DNA from: Larus michahellis
Taxonomy: Eukaryota; Chordata; Aves; Charadriiformes; Laridae
NCBI RefSeq assembly: GCF_964199755.1
Contig: NC_133899.1
Location: 86,407,871 to 86,471,870, forward strand
Direction: 5' to 3'
DNA length: 64,000 nucleotides
Within the stretch, counting starts at the first letter, position 1, and every line of letters starts with the position of its first letter. This document shows positions 1 to 14,094 of this stretch, in pieces. The notes beneath the pieces were generated by a model. The model searched no databases. It had not been told where the DNA came from and saw only the letters and a program-made list of their open reading frames with translations. Made by a program: the position numbers and the translations under genes.

Positions 1-3000
1 GCTGAGGAGCTAAACTGCTTCAGTCACAGCAGCTGCAGGTGGAGGACTACTCTACGTGCGTGTGTGTGTTTTTATGTGTGTGTACATATACAACAGCATC
101 ATGTTTTCACTTTTATACGAGTATGTGTTTCACCAAAATGGAAGGGTGTTGGTGCTTTGTGCATTGACGAGCGTCCGCAGGTGTTAAGGCAGCTGGTTTT
201 ATGGGATACCAGCGCGCACACACACAGACTTTGAGGACTGTCTTCATTACACCCAGCCAGGCGGGTTTTTAATAACAGGGCTCAAGAATTTGCAAGAGAG
301 ATTTATTTTCAACTTCTCTGTCGTTCATGAAAAATACCCGCTTGCAGGTAAACCTGTTTATTGACTCGAAGAGTCGTGCTTAGAGGCAGGACAAACCTCA
401 TAGACAATGCGGAAATGCTGCAATTTTCATCACGGACGGATTGTACGTGGTGCCGTGGAGCTGCGGAAGAGCAGGTACGGGCCTGATCCCGCACCCAGCA
501 GAGTCAGGGGTTTTGCCGCTAATCTCAGAACTGCGGGCGAGCTCCGGTGCTGCTAATGCTGGTCTGGCACAGGAGTTCTGTTTGCTAACGGAGACCAGAA
601 ACAAAATCAGAATTCTGATACCGGCTTCAGATGGAAATAGAATACATTTTGTTCTCTGATCATCATTGTCATATTTAATGGGAAGCATGTGTGCTAGGTA
701 AGCACAGCAGGATCAAAATAATTCCCTGATGGAGAGACTGAGGCCTTCAGGAAAGGGTCAGTCTTTATTGCCTGTGAGGGTGCTGTCAGTGTAAATAATT
801 ATCATGAACTTCAACTTCAAGCAATCAAACTTCATCGTATTGAAGGAGCCCCATTAAATGCTCATATTGTTCTTAATTTGATCTAGTGCAGTCAATTCCT
901 TGGGGAAGGAGAGACTGCAAAAAAAAAAATCAATACAGCGTCGCAAAGGAAGCCGAGGTGTCTTGTTGGTCGTGTCTACCAGGGGGAGTGGAACCATCGG
1001 AAGGAGGAGGGGAGTTTGTCTGGGTTCCGCGGAGACACAAGGGCGACAAAGCTTGTGAGCTGGTCGGAAGCCCCAGAGTCGCTTGGACCAGATGCTGAGT
1101 TTCAAAGACAACTCACCTGAGATGACTCAGACTCGGAGCAGCATTTCTCCTGAAGCTCCGCTGAGATGGCATTAAGCTCCTCCTTTAGGTTTCCTTGTTT
1201 CCCAGTTTGCATGACGGCATCTGGTCTGCCGTGACCTTGCTTTTCCGCCGCTGGCTGCGTGCAGCTGCTGGGGCCATCGCCGCCGCCTCGTCTCGCTCGG
1301 CTTTAACTTCTCCTGTCTGTGGGGAGAGGCAGGGAGCGATGCAGGCTTCAGTGCACCTTCTGCTCCCTCGCTGTGTATAGTTCTGCAAGTCAAAATAATG
1401 CTGCTGGCTTTATTTTTTTTTTTTTAAATCTCCACTCATCACTTTCTTCAGAGATAGTGAAATACTTAAGGGAAAGATTGTGGATTTGTGGGCAAATCTA
1501 AGACTCAAAACCTAACCTACTAGATCAAGCTTTAATATTCATAACATTTAAACTTATTTAACTACACTGCCTGGACCCGTATAAACACCCCCTCCCTAAG
1601 TGAGCCCCTTTTCCTACCCTATATATCTTGCACTGTGAGCTCCTACACTACCTTTTGCAATTGTTGTTAGAGGGCACTAAAAAGTTGAAACAATTGGCAC
1701 AAATTTTTTTGTTAGAAGTACTCTTGTCTCTCGTGATTTCAAAATTACCCTCTGGCACTTCGTGGTTATTCTTTTAACCAAAGTTCATATTGAAATATTT
1801 CTAAACAAAAGAAGAGCTTGTGGTGACCAGGTATTTTTTTGGCTCATATTTTGAGGACTGTGGAAAAAAAGTTAACTTAATAAAAAAAAAAAAAACCAAA
1901 ACAGCAAAAATAATAAATCCAAGGCCATTTGTAAAGTAAAATGCCTTTTCATTTGAAAGCTCTCTGGACCTGCCTGCTTACAGGAGTGGGTATCGCACGT
2001 GTGCATTGGGCTTTGGGGATCCGAGTTTTCCACCAAAAAAGAGAATAAGAGATGCTTCTTCTGAATTGTGCCTTAGATAATTAAATTAATTTAATGTCAG
2101 AGATATTGCAAATGACACAGATAAAGATTTTACAAACAGATTTCATGGTATTCCCCCTTCTTCTTGCTGGTTGAATACTGGGAAACTTGACCTAATTCAG
2201 AGCAGGAATAACAACTCCTACTCTTTCAAGTGGGCTTCAGTGGACAAAAGACGCCTTGCTCCTACTCCTCCGAGGGAAAGAAAGAAAAGCGGGCTTTCAT
2301 ATCACTTTAGCCTTTCCCCTGCAGCAGGTTCAGAGTGCACGCTTAAATCTGCAAAGGGAGGATGCCCAGCTTTCCCTTGGCTTTTCAAAATAAATGAACA
2401 AAACTTTCAGCTTGCTTGTACCGAGCAGCCACCGTTTTGTGCGGCAGAAGATGGCTTTTGACTGACTGACACGGCAGGTGCCGCGGGAGCCAAGACAATT
2501 CTGCATTTCAACTGATTGTTGTCACTACCAAAGCCTATTATCTAGGGTAATAAAGTTTAAGATTAAGGGGATTGTGCATGTTTGTGTTATTCTCCACAAA
2601 GCTTATCTTCTAATAGACCAGCTGCTTTATTACACTTCGCCCACCCCTTCTCATTGTATGGAGAAGCCACATGCACGGATGGGAACGCACCGCGGCAGGC
2701 CTTGGCTACCAGCTGGGAATATCACATCGCCTTCCCTCTCCATCTGGGAGTATTAAGTTACCAGCAGTTGCCAGCTGGGAATGTCGCATCTTCCACCTTG
2801 CCCAGCAAAGCACATCGCGTTATTGTCAGGCTTCTGCCAAGACCATAACCCGGTTGCGTTCCCACTTTTTTTCTTCCTGACTTTCTGGCCCACGGTGACC
2901 ATGCCTGCCTCCTACGAGAGATGCAAGTATTCCCATGAAAACCTCTCCTCATTCTGTTCTCTGGCGTATGCCCTTGGAAAAAAATGTTAAACATCTGTAG

Positions 3001-3349
3001 CAGAAAGTACTCAAATGAAACTGCCAGCCATTCATCACTCAGAGAATTTATGGACATCTTTCCCTCAAGTCTTAAACCTTGCATTCACTGAAGGCCACAA
3101 CATTGAGATATTATTGCCATATATCTTATACCAAACAGGGACTCAACTAACCTCAGGTCGGGGGGGTGGGGGAACATGGAGAGATACTCTGCGTCCTTGT
3201 TCCCCCAACCCTTTTTTTTTTTCTTCTCTGGATATATCCTAGATGCATTTTAAGAAATAGGATCTGCCAGCGTAACATCCCGCCTTCCTCACAGCGCACG
3301 TAGGAACATTAAAACAACATTAGCATTTCTCTTTCGATCCAAAGATCTC
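1..3349. other. Intergenic, no gene recognised
   Basis: Unique sequence with short simple repeats. The frames of up to 108 codons here overlap one another on both strands and show no known domain or splice structure. A two-fold imperfect duplication lies at 2707-2794. Confidence 0.6.
57..90 (+). repeat. (GT)n-rich simple repeat
   Basis: TGCGTGTGTGTGT followed by T-rich sequence and a second TGTGTGTGT run. Short and interrupted. Confidence 0.9.
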
Positions 3350-3690
3350 GGAGTGTTTCCGAGGGACAGAAGCAGACTGGAGGAACGGGCCAACAGCAGC
3401 CTTACCAAATTCAGCAAGGACAAACACGAAGTGCTGCGCTTCGGAGGGAATAACCCCGTGATACAGGACCGGGGAGCAGCCACGCTGAAAGGAAGCGGTG
3501 GGTCGTGGGAGGCCGTGAGCTGACGGGGAGCCAGCAGAGTGCCGTGGCAGCCAAAGTGGCCAACACCATCGGGGCTGTATTCCAGAGAGCGTGGCCAGTA
3601 GATGAAGTGATCAGACGCCTGCCCTCAGCACTTGTTGGGGCATATCTGTAATATTGCATCCAGTTCTGGGGTCCCTGGTGTAAGGAAGAC
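3350..3690 (+). mobile_element. Old, strongly diverged CR1-type LINE ORF2 fragment
   Basis: Reading the plus strand with frame breaks gives pieces matching the reverse transcriptase C-terminal region of CR1: a block like RSRLEERANSSLTKFSKDKH then EVLRFGGNNP near 3375-3480, and a later IQFWGPWCKED-type block near 3655-3690. There are frame breaks and in-frame stops. No CR1 3' tail is present. It is much more diverged than the other copies here, implying an older insertion or a different subfamily. Confidence 0.7.
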
Positions 3691-6600
3691 AAAGAAACTA
3701 CGAAAACGATTTTATCTGGCTTCTGTATTACAATCTGATTCTGCAATAGGAGTGTCCTTAACAGCCCCGTGATAATGCAGTGCGGGGGAGTGCAATAGCA
3801 AGTCAACCCCAAAGTCCCTGTCCTTCATTCAAGGCACTTGGTGTCGGATCTTATGATACCTTACAGCTCCAGAATGAAGACCAGGGCTGACAGTTTTGGT
3901 CTTTTGGGGATGTCATTACCTTTAATTAGCAAATAAGAGTACCCCTAATGTAGAAACTGAGTCATCTTTGGGATTGACACAGCAAAGCCAGAATAAACTG
4001 TCTTGAGGTTTGAGAACAGCTTCAAATATCACTTATTTCCAGCCCTGATTCAGGCACACTGTCTTCATATTGGCTCAAGAAAACAAGCACATCAAAGATC
4101 AATATACTTTAGGGAACAGATGGGAGGAAGAGAAGAAGAGTAATGGTGAGATAATTCTCATATTTCTTTGAGGCATATTAATATTTCCTTGGCCACAAAA
4201 TGCAGATCACAGGTGTCCTAAACTCCAGAATATAGTAGGTCTTTGCTACAAGATGCATAATACTTGTATGAGCTGTGAGCCCCGCAAGTATCTCTAACAG
4301 GCACCAAACTTTTATAGGGAAAACAAGAAGAAAGAGTGGCGACTGTGGGCCAAAACGGTCTTCATGGATGGGAGGACTCGGGCTCTTCTCCTCCTCAGGG
4401 ACATCTGCAGCAGTAACACCCCCTGACAAACGTAGGCAATAATGTGCATCACTCTGCAAACCCAGAGCCGTAGACAAAAAAGACCGGGTAAGAATGAACC
4501 AAGTATCAACAAAAAAGCCAAAAGAATATCAAACACGAGATTTCCCCCTCAGTAATTCACTTTTGGGAAAGATCTAGCCTGTCTGACTAGAGCTCGAGAT
4601 CAGGGCAGAGAGTGTACGTACACTATAGTGACAATACCACAGTTCACACTCCGTAAGCTGCTTTATCATAAGGCAACAGCACTTAATTTAGCTCTTAATA
4701 AAAAGTGTCAGAAGATTAAGACCAAGCCGAAGATTTCTACTGCCATCCTGGGATTTAGAGGTTATGTTGAAATCATTAATACAACCACTATTTGAACTCT
4801 TTTGATCACCAAGTATTAAATTCATCCGTAAGTACATAAATCCCAGGAAGCAGGAAAGCAGAGCTACCCAGCATCACCCATCCTTTTTCACTTGCTCTTC
4901 TCATCATTGCCTGTGGTTGTAATGTCTTTCAATCATCTCCTGAACCGCATAAAGAACCAATACTGCAGTCCCTCCCCGTAAAACGCTGTCCTAAATTCTC
5001 TTGGAAGCTCTGTTTTCTTATTTCAGGCTCTCAGATGCATTAAAATCCCAGGTGGCTCAGTTCCCTCCCCAGGCAGATGCTTTGTGCCACCGCTGAGTGC
5101 TGCAGAGAAGCAGGCTTGGCTTCGGCCCCCGCGCTTTGTGGCAAGCAGGTATTTCTCAGGCGCGTTTAAATGATGCTGATAAGCCTGGATACATTTGCAG
5201 TACCCCCGGGTCGTCACAGCCAAGCTCAGCCACTGTCCTTCTTTTTCATGCTCTGGTCTTGCTAGCATGTATGGCTTTTGCATTTATCCCTGAAGATTTT
5301 ATTCCGTATTTTATTATGTTGTTGTTGAGTCCGTGGCTATGAGTACTCGTCTGCAGGCAGAGCTGACCTAACTGAGCTGTTCTGGGTTGCGCGTGCCACC
5401 ATGGTAGGTCTGGTTGTAGGTCCGAGACCTTATCCCTGTGCTGCGGTGATAAAGAAGAAAGCTTTTATTTATTTATTTTTATTTAATAAAATGAGTGACT
5501 AATATAAAACCCACCCTCTAAAGCCAGAAGACCTCAAACCATTTATTAAAACAAAATCTATGCTGGAAGTGGATGAGTTAGCACAGCAGTCAGGGAACTC
5601 TAATGGCAAATGTTTTGTTGTTGTTCTAGAAGTTCTTAACAAACATCTCTAAGTCAGACAAAGGATTATGCTAGTGACCCTGCTGAGTTGACACTGCCTT
5701 CCCACAGCCGCAGCTTTTTAGACAATGGCTGTGTTTTCTTCTAAAAACAACTCCCTCATTAAAAGAAAGACCTCCAGAATACACCAATTCTCACAGAAAA
5801 CCAATTCCTTTAGTTATATCTTCTATGCTACTTTAAGGAGTATTTGGATAAAACTGTCACTCCACAGTATTAAGCCATTGTTTCATATTCTTTCATTTCC
5901 CATTCTTTTCTACCCTTAAAATGAAAATTTGTGTGCAACCTCTGCTTACTATTGCAGAAAACTGTTGTTTTGAGTTTGTTTTTTTTTAAGTGCCCCTCAC
6001 GGCAGCGCTGACAGCTCAGGTTAGATTATGGGATCTCTGAGGAGCTGAAATGGTCTTAGTAATGCTTTCGAGTTTCATTACTCAGCCAGATTGTGGAGTC
6101 TATCAATTATACCCACATTGACACGCTGGTGAATTAATTGGCGCGTTTGACAAGGACGGCTATTACCTCGTGTTGTTCTGACAGCTGGGTTTGATATCAG
6201 AAATTTGTCAACCTTCCCCTTCACGTGCGCTGCTGGAGGAAGAGTTGAGTAGATCAGGCGAGGACATTGCAAGACTTTTTTTTTTGATTCCCCCCCTCCT
6301 TTTACAATCTCAACATCTGGCGATAACCTAAACCCTAAATAAAATCACAGACATTCATAACATCAATAAGCAAACAGCATGCCAGAGCCGCGCTATAAAA
6401 CAATCTCCTGTCTGGGCTGACAAAGTGTTCAAGGAGTCAGAAAACTAATTTATTATGAGAAAAGTTTGCACCTTTCAGTAATGACTTTCTACGTGTCCTT
6501 CAGGTGCCAGTTATACTTATTGGGTGGAAGTATTTTAAGTTTATCCGAGTTTGGGGACTGGCGGTTACAAGACAGCTGATAACTTAAACTTCACCTCGCT

Positions 6601-7352
6601 TAAGATCAGGGGCAAGACTTGAGTTACAGTTGGGTGTAAATAGTCCTGGGCACAGAGCACCTTGCTGGAGAGCCGAACTGCTCGCTGGCTACCGCTGCCC
6701 CGCTTTGAGACAGTTTCTGATACTTTCTCATTTTTCTTTCTTTTCCATGGCTGCTCAGGAGAGCTTTTCCCTTCCCTTTTAAGACCAAACTAGAGAATTA
6801 CTCAGTATTTTAATAAAGAAAAGAACACGCAGGTGTGCTCACCCCTGGAGCTGGCAGAGACTTGCTGGCCTCACAGCCTTAGAATTTAGCACCAGTCATG
6901 CCCAAAAGCTAATTTGTAAACAATTAGCATACGTTAAAGCTATTAGAGAGTCAAGACTTACAGCAGCTCTGTAAAACAGAAAAAAAAAAGAGCCCCAAAC
7001 TTCCTAATTTCCCCACTCAGCAAACAAGTACCAGCTACTTGACTTTCCTAAGGCCACGTGGCAAATTGCAGCTGTATCAGGGAGAGAGCCAGCTGTTTTG
7101 GGGCAGTCCTTCAGACACAAAGCAAGTATCTTTTTTCTTGAAATAGAATTATTTCATTTTTTTAAATAATAATCTGCAGGATAGGTTATCAGCATCTGTT
7201 AACCTACGAATGCGGACATGGACGGGCTTTCAGCTGGGCTCTGGAAGGGATGAAATCCATGGGGGGACTGGTCTGCCTAGCTGGTGGCACCATGGGAGCA
7301 GAGTCCAAGCCTGACTGCTGGCCTCTCCGGGCAGTACTCTGGACTTCACTGG
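3691..7352. other. Intergenic, no gene recognised
   Basis: Unique sequence. The stretch at 6055-6245 is free of repeats and compositionally balanced, and could be conserved non-coding DNA, but this cannot be shown from one genome. No exon was recognised. Confidence 0.6.
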
Positions 7353-7717
7353 TCATAGAATCATAGAATTGTTAGGGTTGGAAGGGACCCTAAAGATCAT
7401 CTAGTTCCAGCCCCCCTGCCATGGGCAGGGACACCTCCCACTAGACCAGGTTGCTCAGAGCCCCGTCCAGCCTGGCCTTAAAAACTTCCAGGGATGGGGC
7501 TTCCACCACCTCTCTGGGCAACCTGTTCCACTGTCTCACCACCCTCATGGTGAAGAACTTCTTCCTAACATCCAGTCTGAATCGTCCCATCTCTAGTTTT
7601 AATCCATTCCCTCTAGACCTACCATTACCCCACATCCTAGAAAGTCCCTCACCAGTTTTCTTGTAGGCCCCCTTAAGATACTGGTAGGCCACTGTAAGGT
7701 CTCCTCAGAGCCTTCTG
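7353..7717 (-). mobile_element. CR1 LINE, 5'-truncated, 3' end at 7353
   Basis: It starts with the reverse of the CR1 tail (TCATAGAATCATAGAATT) and continues through the 3'UTR into the last part of ORF2. The minus frame 7692-7441 codes for the standard CR1 C-terminus (…[20 protein letters not shown]…). It is truncated at about 7717, in the usual CR1 manner, and cannot be active. Confidence 0.95.
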
Positions 7718-9311
7718 GCATTTTTGGAAGTCGTCATGCTCAATGGAGAGCTGCCCAGAGCTGCCCGAACTGTCCAGCAAAGGACAGTTGAATCCCCATC
7801 TCTGCGCTTTCCTTCAACGCGAGCGAAGCGTTTGTCTCCACATAGAGCATCCCTGTAAATCCTTTCTCCTACAACTGCGGTTCCCTTTCTTGGGAAAACA
7901 CAATGAGGAGGAGCTGCTCCCCTCCACCTCTTAGCCAGTAATCCCTGGCTTAATTGTGGGCCTTGATAAGATTTCAACACCAGCTAGGTACTGGAGCGCA
8001 CAGCACTCCGAAGGTTTCAGCAAACTCTGGCTATGCCAAAAGCATTTAGAAATATTTATTGGGAGGCATTTAAACACCTGAGGAGTTAAAGCACAGTGGC
8101 TCGGTGGCAACAGAGCAGGAGGAGGGAGGTCTCATTACTTCCTAGGCACTTACATGGTTAGGGGTTTTTTGCACTTTCCCACCCTTCTCACACTAAGAAG
8201 CCTTTAAATCTGTGTTTCTTGATATTACACCTGCTGCTCAGAAAACCAAAAAGGACCTAATTGTTAAATATTGTCAAGACCATGGCATGATGAAGCATTG
8301 CTATCCTGGATAGCGTTTGGCTAAGAGCTTCAAAATTTCGAATGACCATATTATCATTAGATCTGGAAATTACTGGTCTTTTAAAAAGATAGTAATGCAG
8401 CCAGGTTTTTATTTATACTTTACTATACCTTTTGGGAGTAGGGAATGTACAGTAAGGATTCAATCACCCAAAGCTTGGTGAGAAGATACATAGGAATTGC
8501 TATTACGGTGTTTATGACTGTTGAGGGGAAATAGCTGTAACCAGCTCATTTATTTTCTTTGACCAGGTCACATGTTGGCGGACGGCAAATTCATTTCATC
8601 CGACACACAGACACGTGGTTGACACCAAACTTCTTTAGCAGCGAGTCCAAGAAAAGTGAAGTTAAAAAAATAAAGGTCTTGTTATAACACATTCAAAAAA
8701 CTAGCAGAAGGCGATCTGGCAGGCTCAGTCCCAAAGATGCTCATAGGAAAAATTTGTCTCATGAAAGTCAGTGGTTCCACTTGCATGACCACGGGCTGCT
8801 CGCGTGCGCGAGGGTTTCCAAAGCTCAGCTGCAGGCTTTCCTTTGCTGCTGGCTTTCCACTGCAAGAAGCACTGTGACACCCGCCTGTCTCGGCCTCCTG
8901 CCATAAAGAAATGGACTCCTGGGTGGTGTCTTGTTCTGCATTTCATCCCAGAGAAACATAAGGTGGGGGCAGGATGCAAGGGAAGCTGCTTGCTTATTCC
9001 TTCCACATCTGGCTGCAAAGCTGGTAAGTGATAAATTGTTAGTAAAGAGCTGCAAATATGCAAGGGACATAACATACCCTGATCTCTGCAAGTTTGGTGA
9101 TATCACCTCTGAATTAAATGGGGGATTTAGAAAGATGATTCAATCAGCGAGCAGAGAAAGGTGCAAAAATTAAATGCAGCTTAATGGTGAAATATTTCAA
9201 TTTTTGAGGCACTACATTAAATTATGCAACTGTACATCAAACTAACTTTCAAGTCAAAGTGACCTTTGGTTAAGGTATATTGAAATAATCTTATTTTATT
9301 AAATATTTATT

Positions 9312-9322
9312 GGGGGGGGGGG
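9312..9322 (+). repeat. G11 homopolymer
   Basis: Eleven consecutive G in an A+T-rich setting. A likely place for length polymorphism or sequencing error. Confidence 0.95.
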
Positions 9323-9585
9323 ACGACACATGACATACATAGATTTTGCCATTCCAGGTACTAGTCTTACTAAATTAAAAAATACAGCCCTGTGAGCGTT
9401 CATTAGCAGCAGAAGCACAGGGATACACACAGTTCGTGTGATCACACTGAAGTGTTAAATTACCTGAGCCAGAACTGCAGTAGCAGATTTCTTTTAGAAA
9501 AAGGATGGTCAAGTAGACATAGGCGGTAAGATTACCTTTAAAATGTTTTACTGTAGACCTAAAATAGCTACCCAGCTTTAAAAAA

Positions 9586-9628
9586 AAGAAGAGAGAGAGA
9601 GAAGGGGAGGGGGGGAAAGAGAGAGAGA
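9586..9628 (+). repeat. GA-rich simple repeat
   Basis: Imperfect (GA)n with a G-rich interruption: AAGAAGAGAGAGAGAGAAGG, then GGAGGGGGGG, then AAAGAGAGAGAGA. It produces the Ser/Pro/Leu-rich minus frame 9632-9375, which is not a gene. Confidence 0.95.
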
Positions 9629-12600
9629 ACATAATTTCAAAACCCTTAGCTTATTTTTAATTTATAGTCCTTGGAAAAAAAATAAGTGGATAGCCCAATC
9701 ATTTATATGCCTGGGCAAAAGCAATACATCTATATAAAAGTACAGTGATATATTTCTGTTGCTAGTTTAATGTGCTGCTCTGTGCCCTGCGTGTTCTGAT
9801 TCATTGGAGAGCAGCAATCATGTCGACAGGAGCTGTTCTTCAGTTCCCATCAGCGACAACTAAAGGCCAATTCAAGGTTGTGGTGGGGTCATGAATCTAA
9901 CATAGTCACTGATAGAACAATTTCCCTTCTGCATGACACCGTCGGTGGGACACAGAGGGAATATACGGCAAGGACTGCTGCAGGTATGTCTTGTTATTCC
10001 CACCCCTCCTCGCCTCTTCCCCCCCCCTCCTATTTTATTTTTAATTTTTGGCAATGGCCTGTGCTGTTAACAAGGAGCCTCTGGGGAATACAGAGTCAGT
10101 CAGTGGAAAATAAGAAGAGGGGAAACTTCTAAGCCTTTAAGAAACCAGCAAACTCCTGGCCTCTGTGCAGGGCAGCTCCGCAATACCAGCTCAGTTTGAA
10201 AGCTGGATCCACCCCAAGACAATACGAGCTGCACATCCCTGCCAGCCTTATAAACCAGAAAGATGCTGGACCGAACTCCACAGCTATTTCACCTCTGGTC
10301 CAGCACCCCTTGGATTAAATAAAAAGGCATTTTTTAGAGTCGCTATCCTTCTGCGGTATGAAAATCAGACCTGAATTTTGCCAAACGCTGCTGCTATTTT
10401 TACACACTGAAGCCCATAGATGATCCTTCCAGGGGACTTGGCACAAGCCTTGAACAAGTTGCAAAAGAAAGAGCGAACTCTCGCTATTGTTTCTGCCATA
10501 CGTGTCCCAGGGAGAGCAGATTTTGGACCAGATGAGTAATATTTCATTCTCATGACACTATTGGTCACCACGAGATTAACCACACAGTTAATTCGGTGTG
10601 GCTTAGCCTTGCAAATTCTAACCACCGGGCGTGGGACTGATGTTGAGGAGCAACTGCATTGCAGCTGATAGAAATAGGTAATGCAGTAAGCTTTACATTT
10701 TGAAAAATTACTTCCAGTACCTCAAGTCTGCAGACTGTACTGTTTCCTGCTTTCCCTATTAGAAGAAGCAGACCTGTAAAATGCGGATTTGCAGATTTTG
10801 TTAGAAAGGGACCACATACTACGACAGTTCATTTGCAATTACTGTTTAAATGATGCTAGAAAGAGTTGCAGACCACTGGTTCAAAATCTAAAATAATCAG
10901 CTACAGCAAGATGCATGGTTATACACAGTGCTTTGTATTTCCCATGTCTCGAAAGCCAAAAGCCAAAAGCCTAGGTCATAGCCACAGCGAATATGGATAA
11001 GTCCAAGCTTTTCTTACGCCCTAATTTTCCTCCCTTGTGCATTATGCTTAATTCACACCCGTAGCAAGGCCATGCTGCAGAGGTCTCTGAAAAGGCCATA
11101 AGTGACCTCGACCACCGTGAGGCTCAAGTCCTCCTTCAATGGGCTGAGCACAGAAGGGCTGCAAGGACGACGACCGTTCCTATTCACATGGATGGTGTTC
11201 AACAGGGGCATGGGGAGCTTGGCCAGCCTGCGGGGTTGAGCCTGTTCTCCGGTTCAGCCTTCCCCTTCTGGTACGAATATACCAGGCGCGACTCAGCAAA
11301 GATGGGAGAGAGGGAGCCACAGCAGTACCAGCAAGCTGTGGCAGTCCCAAGAGGACCTCTACTCTCTTGAGGGATCTCCCCAGCTTTGTAGTCAATGTCC
11401 AAAAGAAGTTCTGCCCTCCCTATAAAATAAGGGGGTTCTCTCCTTGTTTTAGGCAGCTTCAAAGCTAGATGAGCCCCAGTATGCCATTTCCCTTTGATCC
11501 CCAAAGCAATTTCAATGATAGTTTACACGGAAACACCAACAGGAGCCATTTTAGGTACCCAAACAAAATTTAGATCCTCTCCTCATCTCTACTGCTATGG
11601 CCTTTAAGATTTTTCAGACCATCAGCATTTCACAGCTCAACATTAGGAAACTTGAATGCACCTTGGCTTGCACTTTGGTATCAGGATTCTTAGACCAAGG
11701 AGCATGGGGGTTTCATGTGAGTCGAGCGATGGAGCCAGCATGGCCTCAGGCCCCACTGAGGCCTCAGTACATCAAGTAGTGTCGTAGTGTATTTGGGTGG
11801 TGTTTTGGTGGCCTCCCCAGAGTCAGCACGAGGGCTCGCAGACACGTTGCCTGCACAGTTAACATCTTAAGTAGGACCTCAGTGGAGGCTGTGATGAAGG
11901 ACCTCACTCTGAGCACTCTTCAATCGGTAGGCAAAGGCACAAGGAGAGGTCACCTGCTCATTTGTGATGGTTGGTTTCACGGGCATCGCTAGTACATCTG
12001 CTCACATGCACTGATATTAAACCACAGACATTAAATGAGAAAAATCATCCCTTTTTCAGTGCAAATGATTCTTCAACAACATGCAAAGCAGCTTTGCCTT
12101 TGTGTGGATTTGGATGGGTCCATGAAGCTCTGGACAACCTTCTCAGTCCCAGAGATGGTCCTTCTCAGGCTGAGACACATTGGCAAAGCAAAGCCTGAAA
12201 AGTGTTAGTGGGTCTGTTTGTATGCCGGGATATAAATATAAGGCTTCAGAGCCCAGAGTTGTCCCACAGTTACCAGCTGCAAATACTAAAATCACAGTGT
12301 TTCTGGGAAACATTGAAACCAAATTAACAAAAAGCTCAAATCTAAAAATACAGCTGTAATTTACGATTCCCTTTAATAGAATGTTATTCCTGCACTTGTT
12401 GTAATTGAAGATATTTATAGAGAGCGTAAAAAAAAAAAGGGGGACTGGAATTTTGTGTTTAAGAATAATAAGGAAGAGCTGTAAATGGAAAGAAGAGAGG
12501 TTGTGCAACGTTCCTGCTGAAATGCCGGCTCCCCCACCAGTGTCCCATTGAGGATGTTAGCCCTCACCCACTAGCTCGTGACTCTGGCTCGGGCTCCGGC

Positions 12601-14094
12601 AGCTGTACGCAGCTGTGTTTAAGCTTGGGATGGCTTTTACTCTTGTTTATACCGTTGTAGATGCTCCTCATCAAACCAGCTGCAGATAAGATCACAGCAT
12701 GCATTTGAACACGAAGGTGAAAGCACACATCTTTATCCTCTTACCGACCAACTTCAACGTGCGTGTGGGCATCTGTCACACCACAGGTGAAGAAAATGGC
12801 GGGTCCGAAGCCCCTTGTCCTCAGGCTTTACAGATACACTCAGTTTTTAGCCTTTCTTCGGGCAGAATCTTTTGTCATATTGATTTCACGTGCATTAAAA
12901 ATTCTTCTCTGGAAATGAAAGACTTGGATCTGTCTCATTATTTTAGATCTGAGCTGGCAACTGAGTTAATATTAAAATGCCATACACACACAAATCACAT
13001 TTCCTATGTTACAAATAACTAGAGCAAAGCGAATATACCAACATTAATAATTTACCTTATGAGCTTAGCTCCTTTTTCTTTTTCTGGAACTTCCACAAGC
13101 AGATTGCAATTTTCCCCAATTTATTTATTATTCAGATTCAGTCAACAGTTTAAAAGAAAATGTTTACCTACCAGATAGCTTGCATTTTGCTTCCATTTTC
13201 ACTACTCAGTATTTGTAACAAAGTGTTAGTCACAATTGTGTAATTAAATCGCATATTATAATTTCTTTTCCTCGGCTAAATCAAAATTCAATACCTCTCA
13301 GAAAAAGTACTGTCGATGTGTCTATAAAACTCAAATTTCTACAAATAGTCTTGTGCATGTCTGAATTTCATTGACGTTCATTCTGACTAACAGCCCAACT
13401 GCTCAGATATTTAGCAAATGATCATTAACACAGGCAGAGCAGTTTTATTTCCTTGCTTCTCTGTATGGAAAGAAAATACATTTTCTCTCCTTTAGCAACC
13501 TTTAACAACTTCTGCACCCCAGTTCTTCCCCTTCCCCCTGGTTCTGCAGGTGCCATTAACAAATAAAAGGCTACCGACAGCAGCCGTCTTTTAGCCAGCT
13601 TTTGTTCACTTCCTAGAAGCAGCCTTTGGGTTTCTGCAGATCCATGGGCCACAAGAAGAAAGGTTTCCCACAAAGTTTCCAAAGAAACTTCGGGTATCAG
13701 GAGCAGAACAATGAATCTTCTTTCACTCTTCCCCCAATTCTTGTTTTGTTTTCATTTTTCTTACCCGGCTTTTTTTCAAGCTTTTTTTCATCCCTCTTTA
13801 GTCACTTTTATTGTTAATTTCTAATCATATTCTTCATTTATTGAACGCTAACCAGACCTGAAACCTGCAAACAGAAGCTTAAAGGCACCAAAGAGACCTT
13901 TGCCACTTCTCCCTCTGATTTTCAGCTAAGTATTCAGGCGTTCCTCCCATGCAGAAATCTCTGCCATCACAGTAGGGTGCAATTTCTTCCATTACAACTG
14001 GAAAGACATCCGCCCACCAGCCCAAAGTCCTTACCACATAATGCAAATCCAAGCAGAAGACCAAATTTGGTCAGACATCATCCCCTCGTGCGAA

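Larger units (their letters stand above)
7718..14094. other. Intergenic, no gene recognised
   Basis: Unique sequence with simple repeats near 9.3 and 9.6 kb. The longest frame (121 codons, minus 12508-12143) is rich in Phe, Ile and Leu from A+T-rich DNA and resembles nothing I know. Confidence 0.6.

Noticed and set aside
3411-3812. 133-codon minus frame
   Set aside because: Antisense to the old CR1-like fragment, which reads on the plus strand.
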